Notes under the pieces: model-generated | What the model saw: the letters and a program-made list of their open reading frames with translations, nothing else | What the model was told of the DNA's origin: nothing | The model's database searches: none | In this document: positions 24,937 through 33,185 of the stretch, piece after piece | Layout: each line of letters opens with the position of its first letter | Position numbering within the stretch: the first letter of the stretch is position 1 | Program-made: the position numbers and the translations under genes | Source: Micavibrio_A sp964539025 | GTDB lineage: Bacteria; Pseudomonadota; Alphaproteobacteria; Micavibrionales; Micavibrionaceae | Length of the DNA: 64,000 bases | Direction of reading: 5' to 3' | Assembly (NCBI GenBank): GCA_964539025.1 | Contig: CAZIFA010000006.1 | Location: 1 to 64,000, forward strand

Positions 24937-25087
24937 ACACGTCGCAGAATCCCATTTTACAAGTTATTTCAATATATTATAGCTTTTTTGTATAAAAACT
25001 TGTAAATTCCATAATTATAAGATATAAGATTGACGATCATTGGAAAATACGGTTTTGGGTAACATCAAAATCTTGAAGGGAAAAGTT

Positions 25088-25975
25088 ATGACACAATCAG
25101 CATTACCAAATCAGGACGCAGAAACGGAGCAAATTGAACTTTCCCTGACAGATAATTTCGCGGGCGTAGTCCTGAAAAAATCTGGAAATGGTGGCCTTAC
25201 CGTTGACGTGTCGGCCCTGGATGGCGTGGGTTTAACCGTAATAACAAGCGGCGGCGTATTGCAGTTTAAAGCCCCTAGCATAAAGGTAAGAACGCCCACA
25301 GCGGAACAAACCAATCATGCGCCCGCTATCATCACTGCCAGTCCCACAATAAAAAGTTTTAGCCCGGATAATGCCATTATACGCGCCGGACAAGTTGAGC
25401 TTCGCAAAATCAGTCAATATCTGGCAGACCTTCCGGCAGACGCAACAGCCGAATTACTGGTCGCACCACAGGATTTGGCAAAAATTGATGATCAATGGCT
25501 TGGCACTTGGGTCAACACCATTAAAAGAATTCGTCAGATTGAAGGCTACCACGGCCTCGATGGCATGAGAATTTTTGACCGTACTGAAGAAGCGCCAAGA
25601 GTTACCTATGAACAATCATGGGCAAGTCAGATCAGAACGGCTTGGGAACAAACGAAGCGCACAGGTCAGTCCGTAACAACTGGTTTATTTTTAGGCACGA
25701 AAGAACTTGTGCATGGTTGCAAGATCGGTTCAAGCAATGTCACTGTTGATACCAACCTGTATTCCCTGAGAAAAGAAATCGGTCAAAAAGGCAATGGCTT
25801 TATAGCGACAAGCGGTACGGACCTCGCCCATTGGCAGTGGTCTTGCACCGAGAACCCGTCCGACCCGTCCGACGTCTGCAACGTGGACTTCGAGTACAGC
25901 GACGGCGATTGGTGCCCCAAGGACGACCTCAACTGTTTGTCCGCCCGTCCCGTCGGTCTGGCGTTGCAGCCATAG
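25088..25975 (+). CDS. Putative DGR-type variable protein (C-type-lectin/DUF1566-like C-terminus)
   Basis: A 295-residue protein. Residues 1-240 are AT-rich in coding and match no family I recognise; a coiled, helical middle (about 100-195) leads to GLFLGTKELVHGC. From residue 244 the sequence has the form of the DUF1566-like C-type-lectin end: WQWSCTENPSDPS, CNVDFEYSDGDWC, ending ARPVGLAL. This is the fold used as the variable region of diversity-generating retroelement targets. Base composition changes abruptly there: most codons end in C or G. ATG 25088 is used, with GAAGGG about 8 bases before. No signal peptide is obvious. No reverse transcriptase or template repeat lies in the window. 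Confidence 0.65.
   Translation: MTQSALPNQDAETEQIELSLTDNFAGVVLKKSGNGGLTVDVSALDGVGLTVITSGGVLQFKAPSIKVRTPTAEQTNHAPAIITASPTIKSFSPDNAIIRAGQVELRKISQYLADLPADATAELLVAPQDLAKIDDQWLGTWVNTIKRIRQIEGYHGLDGMRIFDRTEEAPRVTYEQSWASQIRTAWEQTKRTGQSVTTGLFLGTKELVHGCKIGSSNVTVDTNLYSLRKEIGQKGNGFIATSGTDLAHWQWSCTENPSDPSDVCNVDFEYSDGDWCPKDDLNCLSARPVGLALQP
25817..25975 (+). other. Candidate DGR variable region (VR)
   Basis: These 159 bases encode the lectin-like end. Codons at the expected surface positions are NNC (GAC, GTC, TGC, AAC, TAC, AGC, CTC), as produced when adenines of AAC codons in a template are replaced. The last part, 25933-25967, is 35 bases without a single A, as expected of the adenine-poor, GC-rich mutagenic-homing initiation (IMH) end. 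The interpretation as VR is inference. Confidence 0.5.
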
Positions 25976-25992
25976 CGTAGCGAAGGATCCCA

Positions 25993-26964
25993 TCATTTAA
26001 AAACGGTCGCATCTGCGCCGTTCATATCCCACAACGGACGCCAGTCATAAAAAGGCGGGAGCAACTCTTCATATTGCAAATGTACGGCACAAGGTCTTAA
26101 CGGGCTGAATCCGGGAATTTTGGTGAATAATTTATCGGTCGTGCGGCTTTCCGACCCTGCGCGCCGCTTCTTTTTATTACCGACAAACTTCGTGTTCTCG
26201 AAAAACCGCCAATATTTATCGACCACGCTGCCATGTGTCAGAAACGTATGTGTTGCATGCCGCATGCTGCGCCAATGCCTGTCTGCGCCCGCGACGATGT
26301 AGGAAGGATAATGCTCGGAATACAGGCGGCCATGTTCTTGCGGGTATAAAACCATGTGCGTTCCGGCTTGCGCCGCCATGTGTTTGTAAAATTCCCACAG
26401 GCGAAAGATCGCATCCTGCTCATGCAAATAATCATCCTCGACGCAATAGACGAGCGCATCTTTGCCGCGCGCTTCAAAAAAAGCCTGATGCAGCGATGCA
26501 CCCTGACCCGTCTGTTCCGTGGTACGAAAATCCGTTTTGCATTGTGCGGCTGAAATTATGCGCTTTAATTCTTCTGTCGCGACTGCGTCCGAACGGTCGT
26601 CCAGAACGCTCAAACTGATCTTCAAATCTTTGTTTCTTGATACGGCATCGTTGATGGACCGCACCAGCGAGCGCACGCAACGATACCCGTTCTCGAATGC
26701 ATCATCGCCGGTCAGGCGCGGGCGCGGATTGATGTTGCGGCGGTCACGCAGGCATGAACGTAAAAAAATCTCGATCTGGTCCAAATTTCCTTTGGGTTGA
26801 TGCGGCGTTGCCGTCTGCATGGCTCGGCGAATTTCGCCGATATTTTCAGCATTGCCCGCATTTTCGAGCCCCGGTATTTTAAGAAAAGTCAGGCCTTTGC
26901 CCGGGCGTATGTGATAACCGAAGGGCTGAAGCGATTTGGATAGGATTTTCAAAAGATCGTTCAT
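25993..26964 (-). CDS. Glycosyltransferase-like protein (GT-A type)
   Basis: A 323-residue protein resembling family 2-type glycosyltransferases: a Rossmann-like strand and acidic turn in ISLSVLDDRSDAVATEELKR, then a DxD-like metal motif in ALVYCVEDDYLHEQD (about residues 190-200), followed by a region with aromatic and basic residues. No membrane segment was seen; the first 90 residues are not family-like. The donor and acceptor are unknown. It converges on the DGR-type gene, with 17 bp between stops, and ends 27-40 bp before a terminator of the nrdB side. I consider the fold likely and the activity probable. Confidence 0.65.
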   Translation of the reverse strand: MNDLLKILSKSLQPFGYHIRPGKGLTFLKIPGLENAGNAENIGEIRRAMQTATPHQPKGNLDQIEIFLRSCLRDRRNINPRPRLTGDDAFENGYRCVRSLVRSINDAVSRNKDLKISLSVLDDRSDAVATEELKRIISAAQCKTDFRTTEQTGQGASLHQAFFEARGKDALVYCVEDDYLHEQDAIFRLWEFYKHMAAQAGTHMVLYPQEHGRLYSEHYPSYIVAGADRHWRSMRHATHTFLTHGSVVDKYWRFFENTKFVGNKKKRRAGSESRTTDKLFTKIPGFSPLRPCAVHLQYEELLPPFYDWRPLWDMNGADATVFK

Positions 26965-27003
26965 TATGTTTTATCTATAGGGGATTTGGCCGAAACGGCA
27001 TAG

Positions 27004-27033
27004 AAAAAACCCGCCTTTGAGAGCGGGTTTTTT
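27004..27033 (-). terminator. Rho-independent terminator after nrdB
   Basis: AAAACCCGC and GCGGGTTTT arms around a short loop, with T-run on the minus strand, 22 bp after the nrdB stop. It protects the glycosyltransferase gene from nrdB read-through. Confidence 0.85.
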
Positions 27034-27055
27034 GCGATTGATTGAGCAAAATTGA

Positions 27056-28132
27056 CTATTCCGCTGCGAGAACGTCACCGCCGTCTTCGGTGCCGCCGAT
27101 CTTCTTGCCATAGCTGCCCGAGAAGACTCCATCGGAAAACACTTCTTCCCATGTGCCGCCGGTCGAGGCTTTGGAATATTCCGTGGCGCGGTTTTCGAAG
27201 AAGTTGGTGTGCTCGGCACCGTTCAGCATTTCATCCATCCATGGCAGCGGGTTTTTATCTGTGCCAAAAATAGGCTCTAGATTGAGCTGTGTTAAGCGGC
27301 GGTCGCCGATATAACGGATGTAATCTTTCACTTCTTTTGGCGTCAGGCCTTCGATAGGGCCTTGCTCGAAGGCGAGGTCAATGAACGCATCTTCGAACCC
27401 GACAATCGTGCGGCAGGAATCGGTAATTTCATCGCGCAATTCTTGATCCCAGATATCCTGGTTTTCATTGATGAATGCGTTGAATAATTTGATCATCGAA
27501 AGACAGTGCAGCGTTTCGTCCCGCACCGACCAAGTGATGATCTGGCCCATGCCCTTCATTTTGTTGAAGCGCGGGAAGTTCATCAGAATGGCGAATGAAG
27601 CGAATAGCTGCAAGCCTTCGGTGAACGCGCCGAACATGGCCATCGTCTTAGCGATATCACGTCTCGATTTCATCGACGCGTTTTGCATGTAATCGAACTT
27701 GTCCTTCATTTCCTTGTATTTCATGAAGGCGGAATATTCGATCTCGGGCATGCCGAGCGTGTCGAGCAGGTGCGAGTAGGCCGCAATATGCACGGTTTCT
27801 ATGTTGGAAAACGCGGCGAGCATCATCTGCACTTCCACGGGTCCGAAGACCTGAGAATAATGCTTCATGTAGCAGTTATTCACTTCCACATCGGACTGCG
27901 TGAAGAAGCGGAAAATCTGAGTCATCAGGTTTTTTTCCGCCGGTGTCATTTTCTGTTTCCAGTCGCGCACGTCTTCGGCCAGCGGCACTTCTTCGGGAAT
28001 CCAGTGAATGCGTTGTTGCGTCAGCCATGCCTCATAGCACCATGGATACAAAAACGGTTTGTAAACGTGACGTTCTTGCAAAAGCGGTGAGTTTGCTTTT
28101 TCGACGTCGTTGATGTGCTGGGCTTTGGCCAT
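27056..28132 (-). CDS. nrdB: Class Ia ribonucleotide reductase, small subunit (R2)
   Basis: A 358-residue R2 protein that holds the di-iron tyrosyl radical cofactor and supplies the radical to NrdA for making deoxyribonucleotides. The metal ligands are in FFTQSDVEVNN, IETVHIAAYSHLL (ExxH with the radical Tyr in the following helix turn), FTEGLQLFASFAIL and WSVRDETLHC (ExxH). The C-terminus ends in an acidic tail (EDGGDVLAAE) that docks in NrdA. No ATP-cone is present. The gene is 2.8 kb downstream of nrdA's stop rather than adjacent, and each has its own NrdR-like boxes and terminator. Confidence 0.96.
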   Translation of the reverse strand: MAKAQHINDVEKANSPLLQERHVYKPFLYPWCYEAWLTQQRIHWIPEEVPLAEDVRDWKQKMTPAEKNLMTQIFRFFTQSDVEVNNCYMKHYSQVFGPVEVQMMLAAFSNIETVHIAAYSHLLDTLGMPEIEYSAFMKYKEMKDKFDYMQNASMKSRRDIAKTMAMFGAFTEGLQLFASFAILMNFPRFNKMKGMGQIITWSVRDETLHCLSMIKLFNAFINENQDIWDQELRDEITDSCRTIVGFEDAFIDLAFEQGPIEGLTPKEVKDYIRYIGDRRLTQLNLEPIFGTDKNPLPWMDEMLNGAEHTNFFENRATEYSKASTGGTWEEVFSDGVFSGSYGKKIGGTEDGGDVLAAE

Positions 28133-28284
28133 TTTTTGATACTCCTGATGCTTTTGAAATTTCGGTTATGACTCTAGTATTTTGCTCTGTGAATCCGAGT
28201 CATTTAAACGATTCGTCCACAGATTCTGATTCCATATTGCGGCTGGTAAACTTTCGGGCAGGTAGATCCTTGAAATCATTCAAA

Positions 28285-28332
28285 AATCTATATGTAGAGT
28301 GTTTATAAATAAAATCATACTACATGTTGATG
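28285..28332 (-). promoter_or_regulatory. Tandem NrdR-like boxes upstream of nrdB
   Basis: Two dyads centred at 28292.5 (CTATATGTAG) and 28324.5 (CTACATGTTG), 32 bp apart, the spacing (three helical turns) used by NrdR. They match the ACACWATATATWGTGT consensus at about 12 and 10 of 16 positions. The upstream box shares the 12-mer ATCATACTACAT with the nrdA promoter. The rest of the gap 28133-28531 holds nothing I can support. Confidence 0.7.
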
Positions 28333-28531
28333 TTTTGTCCAGAGGGTTTGAAAGAAAAATGTACAAAAATAAGACCCCGCCTCGCCTGTTACAGCGGGAC
28401 GGGGCCGGATGACAATTTCACATACGGCTTTGGCCGACGTGAACATGGAAATGATCGGCGTGTTTCATCCGGGTCAATTCCTACTGTCAGGTCGTCCAAC
28501 GATGGAAAAGCCCGCAAGGTTCCGAAAGCTT

Positions 28532-29116
28532 TTAGGTTTTTTTGCTTCGCTGCGAGAGTGCGAATGCTTCGCCGGGGCCGGGCAGGCGCACGGTCAGGAA
28601 AGCGGGAGATGTCAATCCTTGCGGCGCGCCAAGTGCGATATCGATCTTGGCAAAGGAATGCTCGCGTAAGTGATTGAGAAGCGGTTCTACCTCAACCGCA
28701 CTGCCGACACTCTTGTGCAATTCGGGCGATGCATTGGGGATCAGTTTTCCTTGCTGCACGATCAGGTGCGAATAATCCCGCGCTTTTGCCGCCATGCACA
28801 TGGCGCGAATATAAAAACGGTTATACTCGCCTTCGGCCAGCATCTTGGCGCATTGCTCTTTATTGATGGCGCGGGACATGGTTTTGCCCCCCATCGCGGA
28901 TTTAACGATCTCGCTTGCCAAAAAACAATTACGGCGGACCAGTTCGCGCTCCAGCCAGACATCGGTATGGTATTGCAACGCGTCCTTGAGAAGGCCCAGC
29001 CAGCGTGCGCGGCCGCCCTCGTTGAGGCGCGGGCTCATATAATGGCCGCCCTGGTCGAATTCATTCAGCATGAATCGCCGCGTGCTTTCATTGAGTTGCG
29101 TGTAGTTTAGCCCCAT
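28532..29116 (-). CDS. Hypothetical protein, 194 residues
   Basis: A soluble, mostly helical protein with GGAGG just before the start codon. The first half contains a run of charged helices (ESTRRFMLNEFDQGGHYMS, then WLERELVRRNCFLASEIVK), the second half is mixed (FAKIDIALGAPQGLTSPAFL). I do not recognise a family and see no signal peptide, metal site or nucleotide-binding loop. It is transcribed toward nrdB's regulatory region, 399 bp away, and lies behind the Crp/Fnr gene's terminator. Codon use matches the chromosome. Confidence 0.6.
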   Translation of the reverse strand: MGLNYTQLNESTRRFMLNEFDQGGHYMSPRLNEGGRARWLGLLKDALQYHTDVWLERELVRRNCFLASEIVKSAMGGKTMSRAINKEQCAKMLAEGEYNRFYIRAMCMAAKARDYSHLIVQQGKLIPNASPELHKSVGSAVEVEPLLNHLREHSFAKIDIALGAPQGLTSPAFLTVRLPGPGEAFALSQRSKKT

Positions 29117-29204
29117 GGTTCCTCCATGTTTCTCAAGCGTTTAGCCCCCGACGGGTGAAAAACCCGCAGTGTCTTGAAATACAAAGCAATATCCGTGCCA
29201 CATG

Positions 29205-29232
29205 AAAAACCCCCAGCTTTCGGCGCGGGGCT
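29205..29232 (-). terminator. Rho-independent terminator after the Crp/Fnr gene
   Basis: On the minus strand a CCCC/GGGG stem with inner GC pairs and a small bulge is followed by TTTTT, just after the regulator's stop. Confidence 0.7.
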
Positions 29233-29234
29233 GA

Positions 29235-29885
29235 CTAATCCTCGTCCGAAAACAACCTATACAACCCTTCTGGCTTAAGGATTTCGAGCCCGTGCGGGTG
29301 CAGGGCAATCAGCCCCTCATCCTCGAATTTGTTTAAGGCACGGCTCAGCGTCTCGCGCGTTACTTCAAGCTGCGAAGCGCAATCCTCGCGGTTGTCGAGC
29401 CGGATGGTTTTACAATTATCTTCTTCCATCATAAACACCAGATAGGCGGCGATCCGGTCCAGCGCCGACATCGTGGCGTTGCGGGACAGGCGCAGCGAAT
29501 TGATGCGCAAATGCGATGCCAGATAAAACATCATGTCCTGCGCCAGTTTCGCATCGCCTGATACGAATTCGATGAATTTGCGGGCGGGAATGATGCCGAC
29601 ATTCATATCCGATTGCGCGATGATGGTCGCCGTGCGCGGTTTGCCTGTGAAGGTCGCGTAATATCCGAAAATATCACCCGCTTCGAAATCCATGAAATAG
29701 GCGGATTTTCCATCGCAGGATAAGGAAATCGCCTTCGCCGTTCCTTTTATGACGTAGTAAACCTCGTCGCTCGGGTCATCCTTGAAAATGATGATTTCAT
29801 TTTTCAGGAAACTTTTTTTCGGACAAGAAGGGAGCAGCCCCTCCGCTATGCCCTTGGATAACGGCAGATCGTGAAAATACATCAT
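29235..29885 (-). CDS. Crp/Fnr family transcriptional regulator
   Basis: A 216-residue regulator. Residues 20-130 form a cyclic-nucleotide-binding-like beta-roll (VYYVIKGTAKAISL, FEAGDIFGYYATFTGKPRTAT); residues 160-200 are the Crp-type winged helix (CASQLEVTRETLSRALNKFE). No Fnr-type N-terminal cysteine cluster is visible, so it is not an iron-sulfur oxygen sensor of classic Fnr type. GDIFGYYATFTGKPRTAT lies where the phosphate-binding cassette would be, but Arg-Thr is conserved rather than the full Crp motif. It starts 7 bp after the HD-phosphodiesterase stop, on the same strand, so both are likely one transcript. Confidence 0.9.
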   Translation of the reverse strand: MMYFHDLPLSKGIAEGLLPSCPKKSFLKNEIIIFKDDPSDEVYYVIKGTAKAISLSCDGKSAYFMDFEAGDIFGYYATFTGKPRTATIIAQSDMNVGIIPARKFIEFVSGDAKLAQDMMFYLASHLRINSLRLSRNATMSALDRIAAYLVFMMEEDNCKTIRLDNREDCASQLEVTRETLSRALNKFEDEGLIALHPHGLEILKPEGLYRLFSDED

Positions 29886-29891
29886 GGGATA

Positions 29892-30812
29892 TTACCGGAC
29901 GCAAAAGGAAATTCCAATATGCTGATCGCGTTCGTTCTGGCATTTAATGCGGTTAAAACCGCGCTGCAACAGCGATTTTCCCGCATGCGATCCCGGAAAA
30001 TCCTTGCACACATTGCCAAGGAAATATTTAAGCGAAGCGGGTCCCCATGGGATTGCGCCTTTGGTTTCTATGGCAATTTTTTCGCAATTTTCCTGTGTAA
30101 CCCTGTAATTCAGCGCGGCGGAAATACCCAAATCAGCATCGCTGACGATTTGCGCGCAGGTGGCGAGCACAGGATCGCACAACATCGATACGAACATCGG
30201 ATCGACATGGCTCGGCATGCACCGCGCACCGCTGCAAACATCATAGATTTGTTTGAGCTGCGTCGAAGGGCTTGGCTCTTTCGTCGGCGTGATATCGGTC
30301 GGCAGCACGATCATGCACAGCGTGTGCCAATCCGCCCAGCTCAAGCCCGCTTTATCGAGCGCGGGTTTGGCGCATTTAAGCGAATGCTTTTCCGTGCGCA
30401 TCGGATATACGTTTCCATTAATCTTGTTGCCCATACCGTCATTTTTATAGTCATGAATACCGGCGCCGGCGAGCGTAAGCCACGCCATGTCGTTGTCGAT
30501 CTCGGGCTCCAGCAAGTTCATCCTGTGACGGACCAGCATTGCGAGCGTTAAGGCTGCGACCTCACGGTTATGATGATGACTGTGATAGGCGTTGTCGCTT
30601 TTTTCATCGGCCATCAGAAGCGCGGCTTTTGCAATATCGCGCAATTTTGCGTTTTTGGGCGGGCCTATCAGGCGTTCGCAAATATCGAGCAAGCCAACGC
30701 TGGAAAGATTTTCATCCTTGCGCCAGTCTAAAAAAACGTCTCCCAGACGCTCGCTGGCATTATCGGCAATACAAGTAATGATCTTTTCGTATTTTGAATA
30801 AATGTTAAACAT
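29892..30812 (-). CDS. HD-domain phosphohydrolase (class I PDE-like)
   Basis: A 306-residue protein with metal-binding HD-superfamily motifs. The order resembles class I cyclic-nucleotide phosphodiesterases: AYHSHHHNREV (His77, His80), then GAGIHDYKNDGMGNK (His120-Asp121, like the IHDxxHxG loop) and a later Asp in IVSDADLGISA. The His expected in HDxxH is Asn124 here. ATG 30812 has AAGGAAGG before it; a longer frame to 30878 is not needed. The direct downstream partner is a cyclic-nucleotide-type Crp/Fnr regulator, which suggests that they share a nucleotide signal. That link is inference. Confidence 0.75.
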   Translation of the reverse strand: MFNIYSKYEKIITCIADNASERLGDVFLDWRKDENLSSVGLLDICERLIGPPKNAKLRDIAKAALLMADEKSDNAYHSHHHNREVAALTLAMLVRHRMNLLEPEIDNDMAWLTLAGAGIHDYKNDGMGNKINGNVYPMRTEKHSLKCAKPALDKAGLSWADWHTLCMIVLPTDITPTKEPSPSTQLKQIYDVCSGARCMPSHVDPMFVSMLCDPVLATCAQIVSDADLGISAALNYRVTQENCEKIAIETKGAIPWGPASLKYFLGNVCKDFPGSHAGKSLLQRGFNRIKCQNERDQHIGISFCVR

Positions 30813-30886
30813 GACATACCTTCCTTGTTGATTGGGAGCGTATGCCGGTTGCCAAAAAAACGCTGTGATGCGCGTCACAGACGAAA

Positions 30887-30910
30887 AAACCCCCGCTTTT
30901 GCGGGGGTTT
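30887..30910 (-). terminator. Rho-independent terminator after nrdA
   Basis: AAACCCCCGC (30887-30896), loop TTTT, GCGGGGGTTT. On the minus strand the stem is followed by TTTTTT. It lies 36 bp after the nrdA stop. Confidence 0.88.
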
Positions 30911-30945
30911 AAGGATACATATTAACTGTTCTACCTAGGTAACAC

Positions 30946-32781
30946 CTATTGGCAGGCGAGGCATTCTTCGTATTTCTTCTCGCCTTTATTATTCTGATCG
31001 GACAGTTCAGGATCGCGGCCTTGGCTTTCGCGGGCGCGGACCCATGATGCGTTGGACTCGGCACGCTGGATAGATTTGGAGCGGCAGTAGTAAAGCGATT
31101 TAACGCCCTTCTTCCACGCTTCCCAGTGAATGCGGTGCAGATCCGACTTGTGCACGTTGGCGGGCAGGAAGACGTTGAGCGATTGCGCCTGACAGACGAA
31201 TGGCGTGCGGTCTGCTGCGTGTTCGATCAACCAGCGCTGGTCGATTTCGAACGCGGTCTTGAACACGTCTTTTTCTTCTTGGGTCAGGAAATCTAGATGC
31301 TGGATCGATCCTTCGTTGGTGAAGATCGAGGACCAGATATCATCATTGTTCTGTCCGCGCTCTTCGAGCAACTTGGCCAGATACTGATTCTTGACCGGAA
31401 AGGAACCGGACAATGTTTTGTGCGTGTAGGCATTGGCAGCATTGGGTTCGATACCCGGCGAAGCGCCGCCGCAGATGATGGAGATAGACGCCGTCGGCGC
31501 AATCGCCATCTTGTTCGAAAAACGCTCCATGATGCCGTAATCGGCGGCATCGGGGCAGGGGCCGCGCTCATGCGCAAGCTTGATAGAGGCATCGTCGACG
31601 CCGCGCTTGATGTGTTGAAACATGCGACGGTTCCACACTTTGGCCATCACGCCTTCCATCGGAATCATTTTGCTTTGCAAGAAGGAATGGAAGCCCATGA
31701 CGCCGAGGCCCACAGACCGCTCGCGCATCGCTGCGTATTTCGCGCGCTTCATGGAATCGGGGGCTTTCTCGATGAAATCTGTCAGCACATTGTCAAGGAA
31801 GCGCATGCAATCTTCGATCATCGTCGGGTGGTCCTGCCATTGCTCGAAATTTTCGAGGTTGAGCGATGAGAGGCAGCACACGGCCGTTCGATCATTGCCC
31901 AGATGGTCTTTACCTGTCGGCAGCGTGATCTCCGAGCAGAGGTTTGACATCTTCACGTTCAGGCCGGCCATCTTGTGGTGGTCTGGAATCTTGTCGTTCA
32001 CATGATCTATATAAACGATGTAGGGCTCGCCTGTTTCGATGCGTGCAGTGAGAAGGCGGATCCAGAGGTCACGCGCTTTTACTTTTGCGACGACGGAATT
32101 ATCTTTCGGAGATTTTAATGCAAAATCTTCATCATTCTCGACGGCCAGCATGAACGCATTATTGACAAGCACGCCGTGATGAAGGTTGAGCGCTTTGCGG
32201 TTCGGATCGCCGCCCGTGGGTCTGCGGATTTCAATAAATTCTTCAATTTCCGGGTGCCAGATCGGCAAATAAATCGCCGCAGAACCGCGGCGTAAAGATC
32301 CTTGCGAAATCGCGAGCGTGAGGGAGTCCATAACTCTAATAAATGGAACGATCCCGGACGTCTTGCCGTTGCGTCCGACTTTCTCGCCGATCGAACGGAC
32401 ATTGCCCCAGTAAGAACCAATGCCGCCGCCAAGCGAGGCGAGCCAGACATTCTCATTCCACAAGGAAACGATGTCTTCCAATGAGTCGTTGGTTTCATTC
32501 AAGAAGCAGGAAATCGGCAAACCGCGTGACGTGCCGCCGTTCGAAAGAACGGGCGTCGCGGGCATAAACCAGAGTTTGGAGATATAATCATACATACGCT
32601 GCGCATGGGCGGAATCATCGCCGTAATACATCGCAACGCGCGCGAACAAATCCTGCGGCCCTTCTTCGGGCAGGAGGTAGCGGTCATATAATGTCTCGAT
32701 ACCGAACTTCGTCAGATTTGCATCGCGGCTGCGATCGATCTGAACGCGGTTTCCCCCTTGGATTTGCGCGTAGTCAAACAT
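30946..32781 (-). CDS. nrdA: Class Ia ribonucleotide reductase, large subunit
   Basis: A 611-residue R1 catalytic subunit that reduces ribonucleoside diphosphates. Recognisable motifs: ATPVLSNGGTSRGLPISCF (first active-site Cys), NLCSEITLP, MGFHSFLQ, IAPTASISIICGGASPGIEP, and the radical-transfer pair in KSLYYCRSKS. The C-terminal shuttle cysteines are in YEECLACQ. The N-terminus lacks the ATP-cone allosteric domain, starting directly with the ten-stranded barrel. The start at ATG 32781 is supported by GGGGAG just upstream. Its product pairs with NrdB. Confidence 0.96.
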   Translation of the reverse strand: MFDYAQIQGGNRVQIDRSRDANLTKFGIETLYDRYLLPEEGPQDLFARVAMYYGDDSAHAQRMYDYISKLWFMPATPVLSNGGTSRGLPISCFLNETNDSLEDIVSLWNENVWLASLGGGIGSYWGNVRSIGEKVGRNGKTSGIVPFIRVMDSLTLAISQGSLRRGSAAIYLPIWHPEIEEFIEIRRPTGGDPNRKALNLHHGVLVNNAFMLAVENDEDFALKSPKDNSVVAKVKARDLWIRLLTARIETGEPYIVYIDHVNDKIPDHHKMAGLNVKMSNLCSEITLPTGKDHLGNDRTAVCCLSSLNLENFEQWQDHPTMIEDCMRFLDNVLTDFIEKAPDSMKRAKYAAMRERSVGLGVMGFHSFLQSKMIPMEGVMAKVWNRRMFQHIKRGVDDASIKLAHERGPCPDAADYGIMERFSNKMAIAPTASISIICGGASPGIEPNAANAYTHKTLSGSFPVKNQYLAKLLEERGQNNDDIWSSIFTNEGSIQHLDFLTQEEKDVFKTAFEIDQRWLIEHAADRTPFVCQAQSLNVFLPANVHKSDLHRIHWEAWKKGVKSLYYCRSKSIQRAESNASWVRARESQGRDPELSDQNNKGEKKYEECLACQ

Positions 32782-32807
32782 GCTTCTACTCCCCAAAATG
32801 GTAAAAG

Positions 32808-32816
32808 TTATTCACA
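32808..32816 (+). promoter_or_regulatory. DnaA-box-like site upstream of nrdA
   Basis: TTATTCACA matches the DnaA box consensus TTATNCACA, followed at once by a second, imperfect inverted TGTGGATTT. DnaA control of nrdAB is known in other proteobacteria. Two boxes are suggestive only. Confidence 0.4.
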
Positions 32817-32854
32817 AACTGTGGATTTCTTCTGTGGAAGACCTGTGTGTAAAA

Positions 32855-32902
32855 CCACAAGCCTTAGTGGTTAGTTCTTAATGATCATACTACATCTCGG
32901 GG
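32855..32902 (-). promoter_or_regulatory. Tandem NrdR-like boxes upstream of nrdA
   Basis: Dyads are centred at 32862.5 (AACCAC...GTGGTT arms) and 32894.5 (ATACTACATCTCGG), again exactly 32 bp apart as at nrdB. The upstream one carries the 12-mer ATCATACTACAT (32884-32895) also found before nrdB. Beyond them, 32903-33185 holds no feature I can support. Confidence 0.6.
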
Positions 32903-33185
32903 GGCTGTCTATACAAATTCGCCTTGATTCACAGCCGAAAAACGCATGGCACATGCCATCGAAAACGGGTCTCAAGCCCTTGGAATTGGCTGTCTTTTTT
33001 CTGCCACATTCCAAATCGTTAATATAAAAGACGCATTATTTCAAAATTACTGCTAATAAATTTAGGTGGTTTAGACCCCATAAAAAGGCCTCGAAACAGG
33101 AATCATTTTCACTAATCGGTCGATTCCCTGCACTACGAAAAAGATTCGCCCGAATCGGCCCGCGACTCGTGCGAATCGATGATTT

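Noticed and set aside
25817..25975. Composition change as a sequencing or assembly chimera
   Set aside because: The frame continues without interruption to a stop and the protein end fits a known fold, though only reads could fully exclude a chimera.
28409..28669. 86-codon plus-strand frame over the end of the 28532-29116 gene
   Set aside because: It overlaps a better-supported minus gene by 138 bp and has no ribosome-binding site or similarity.
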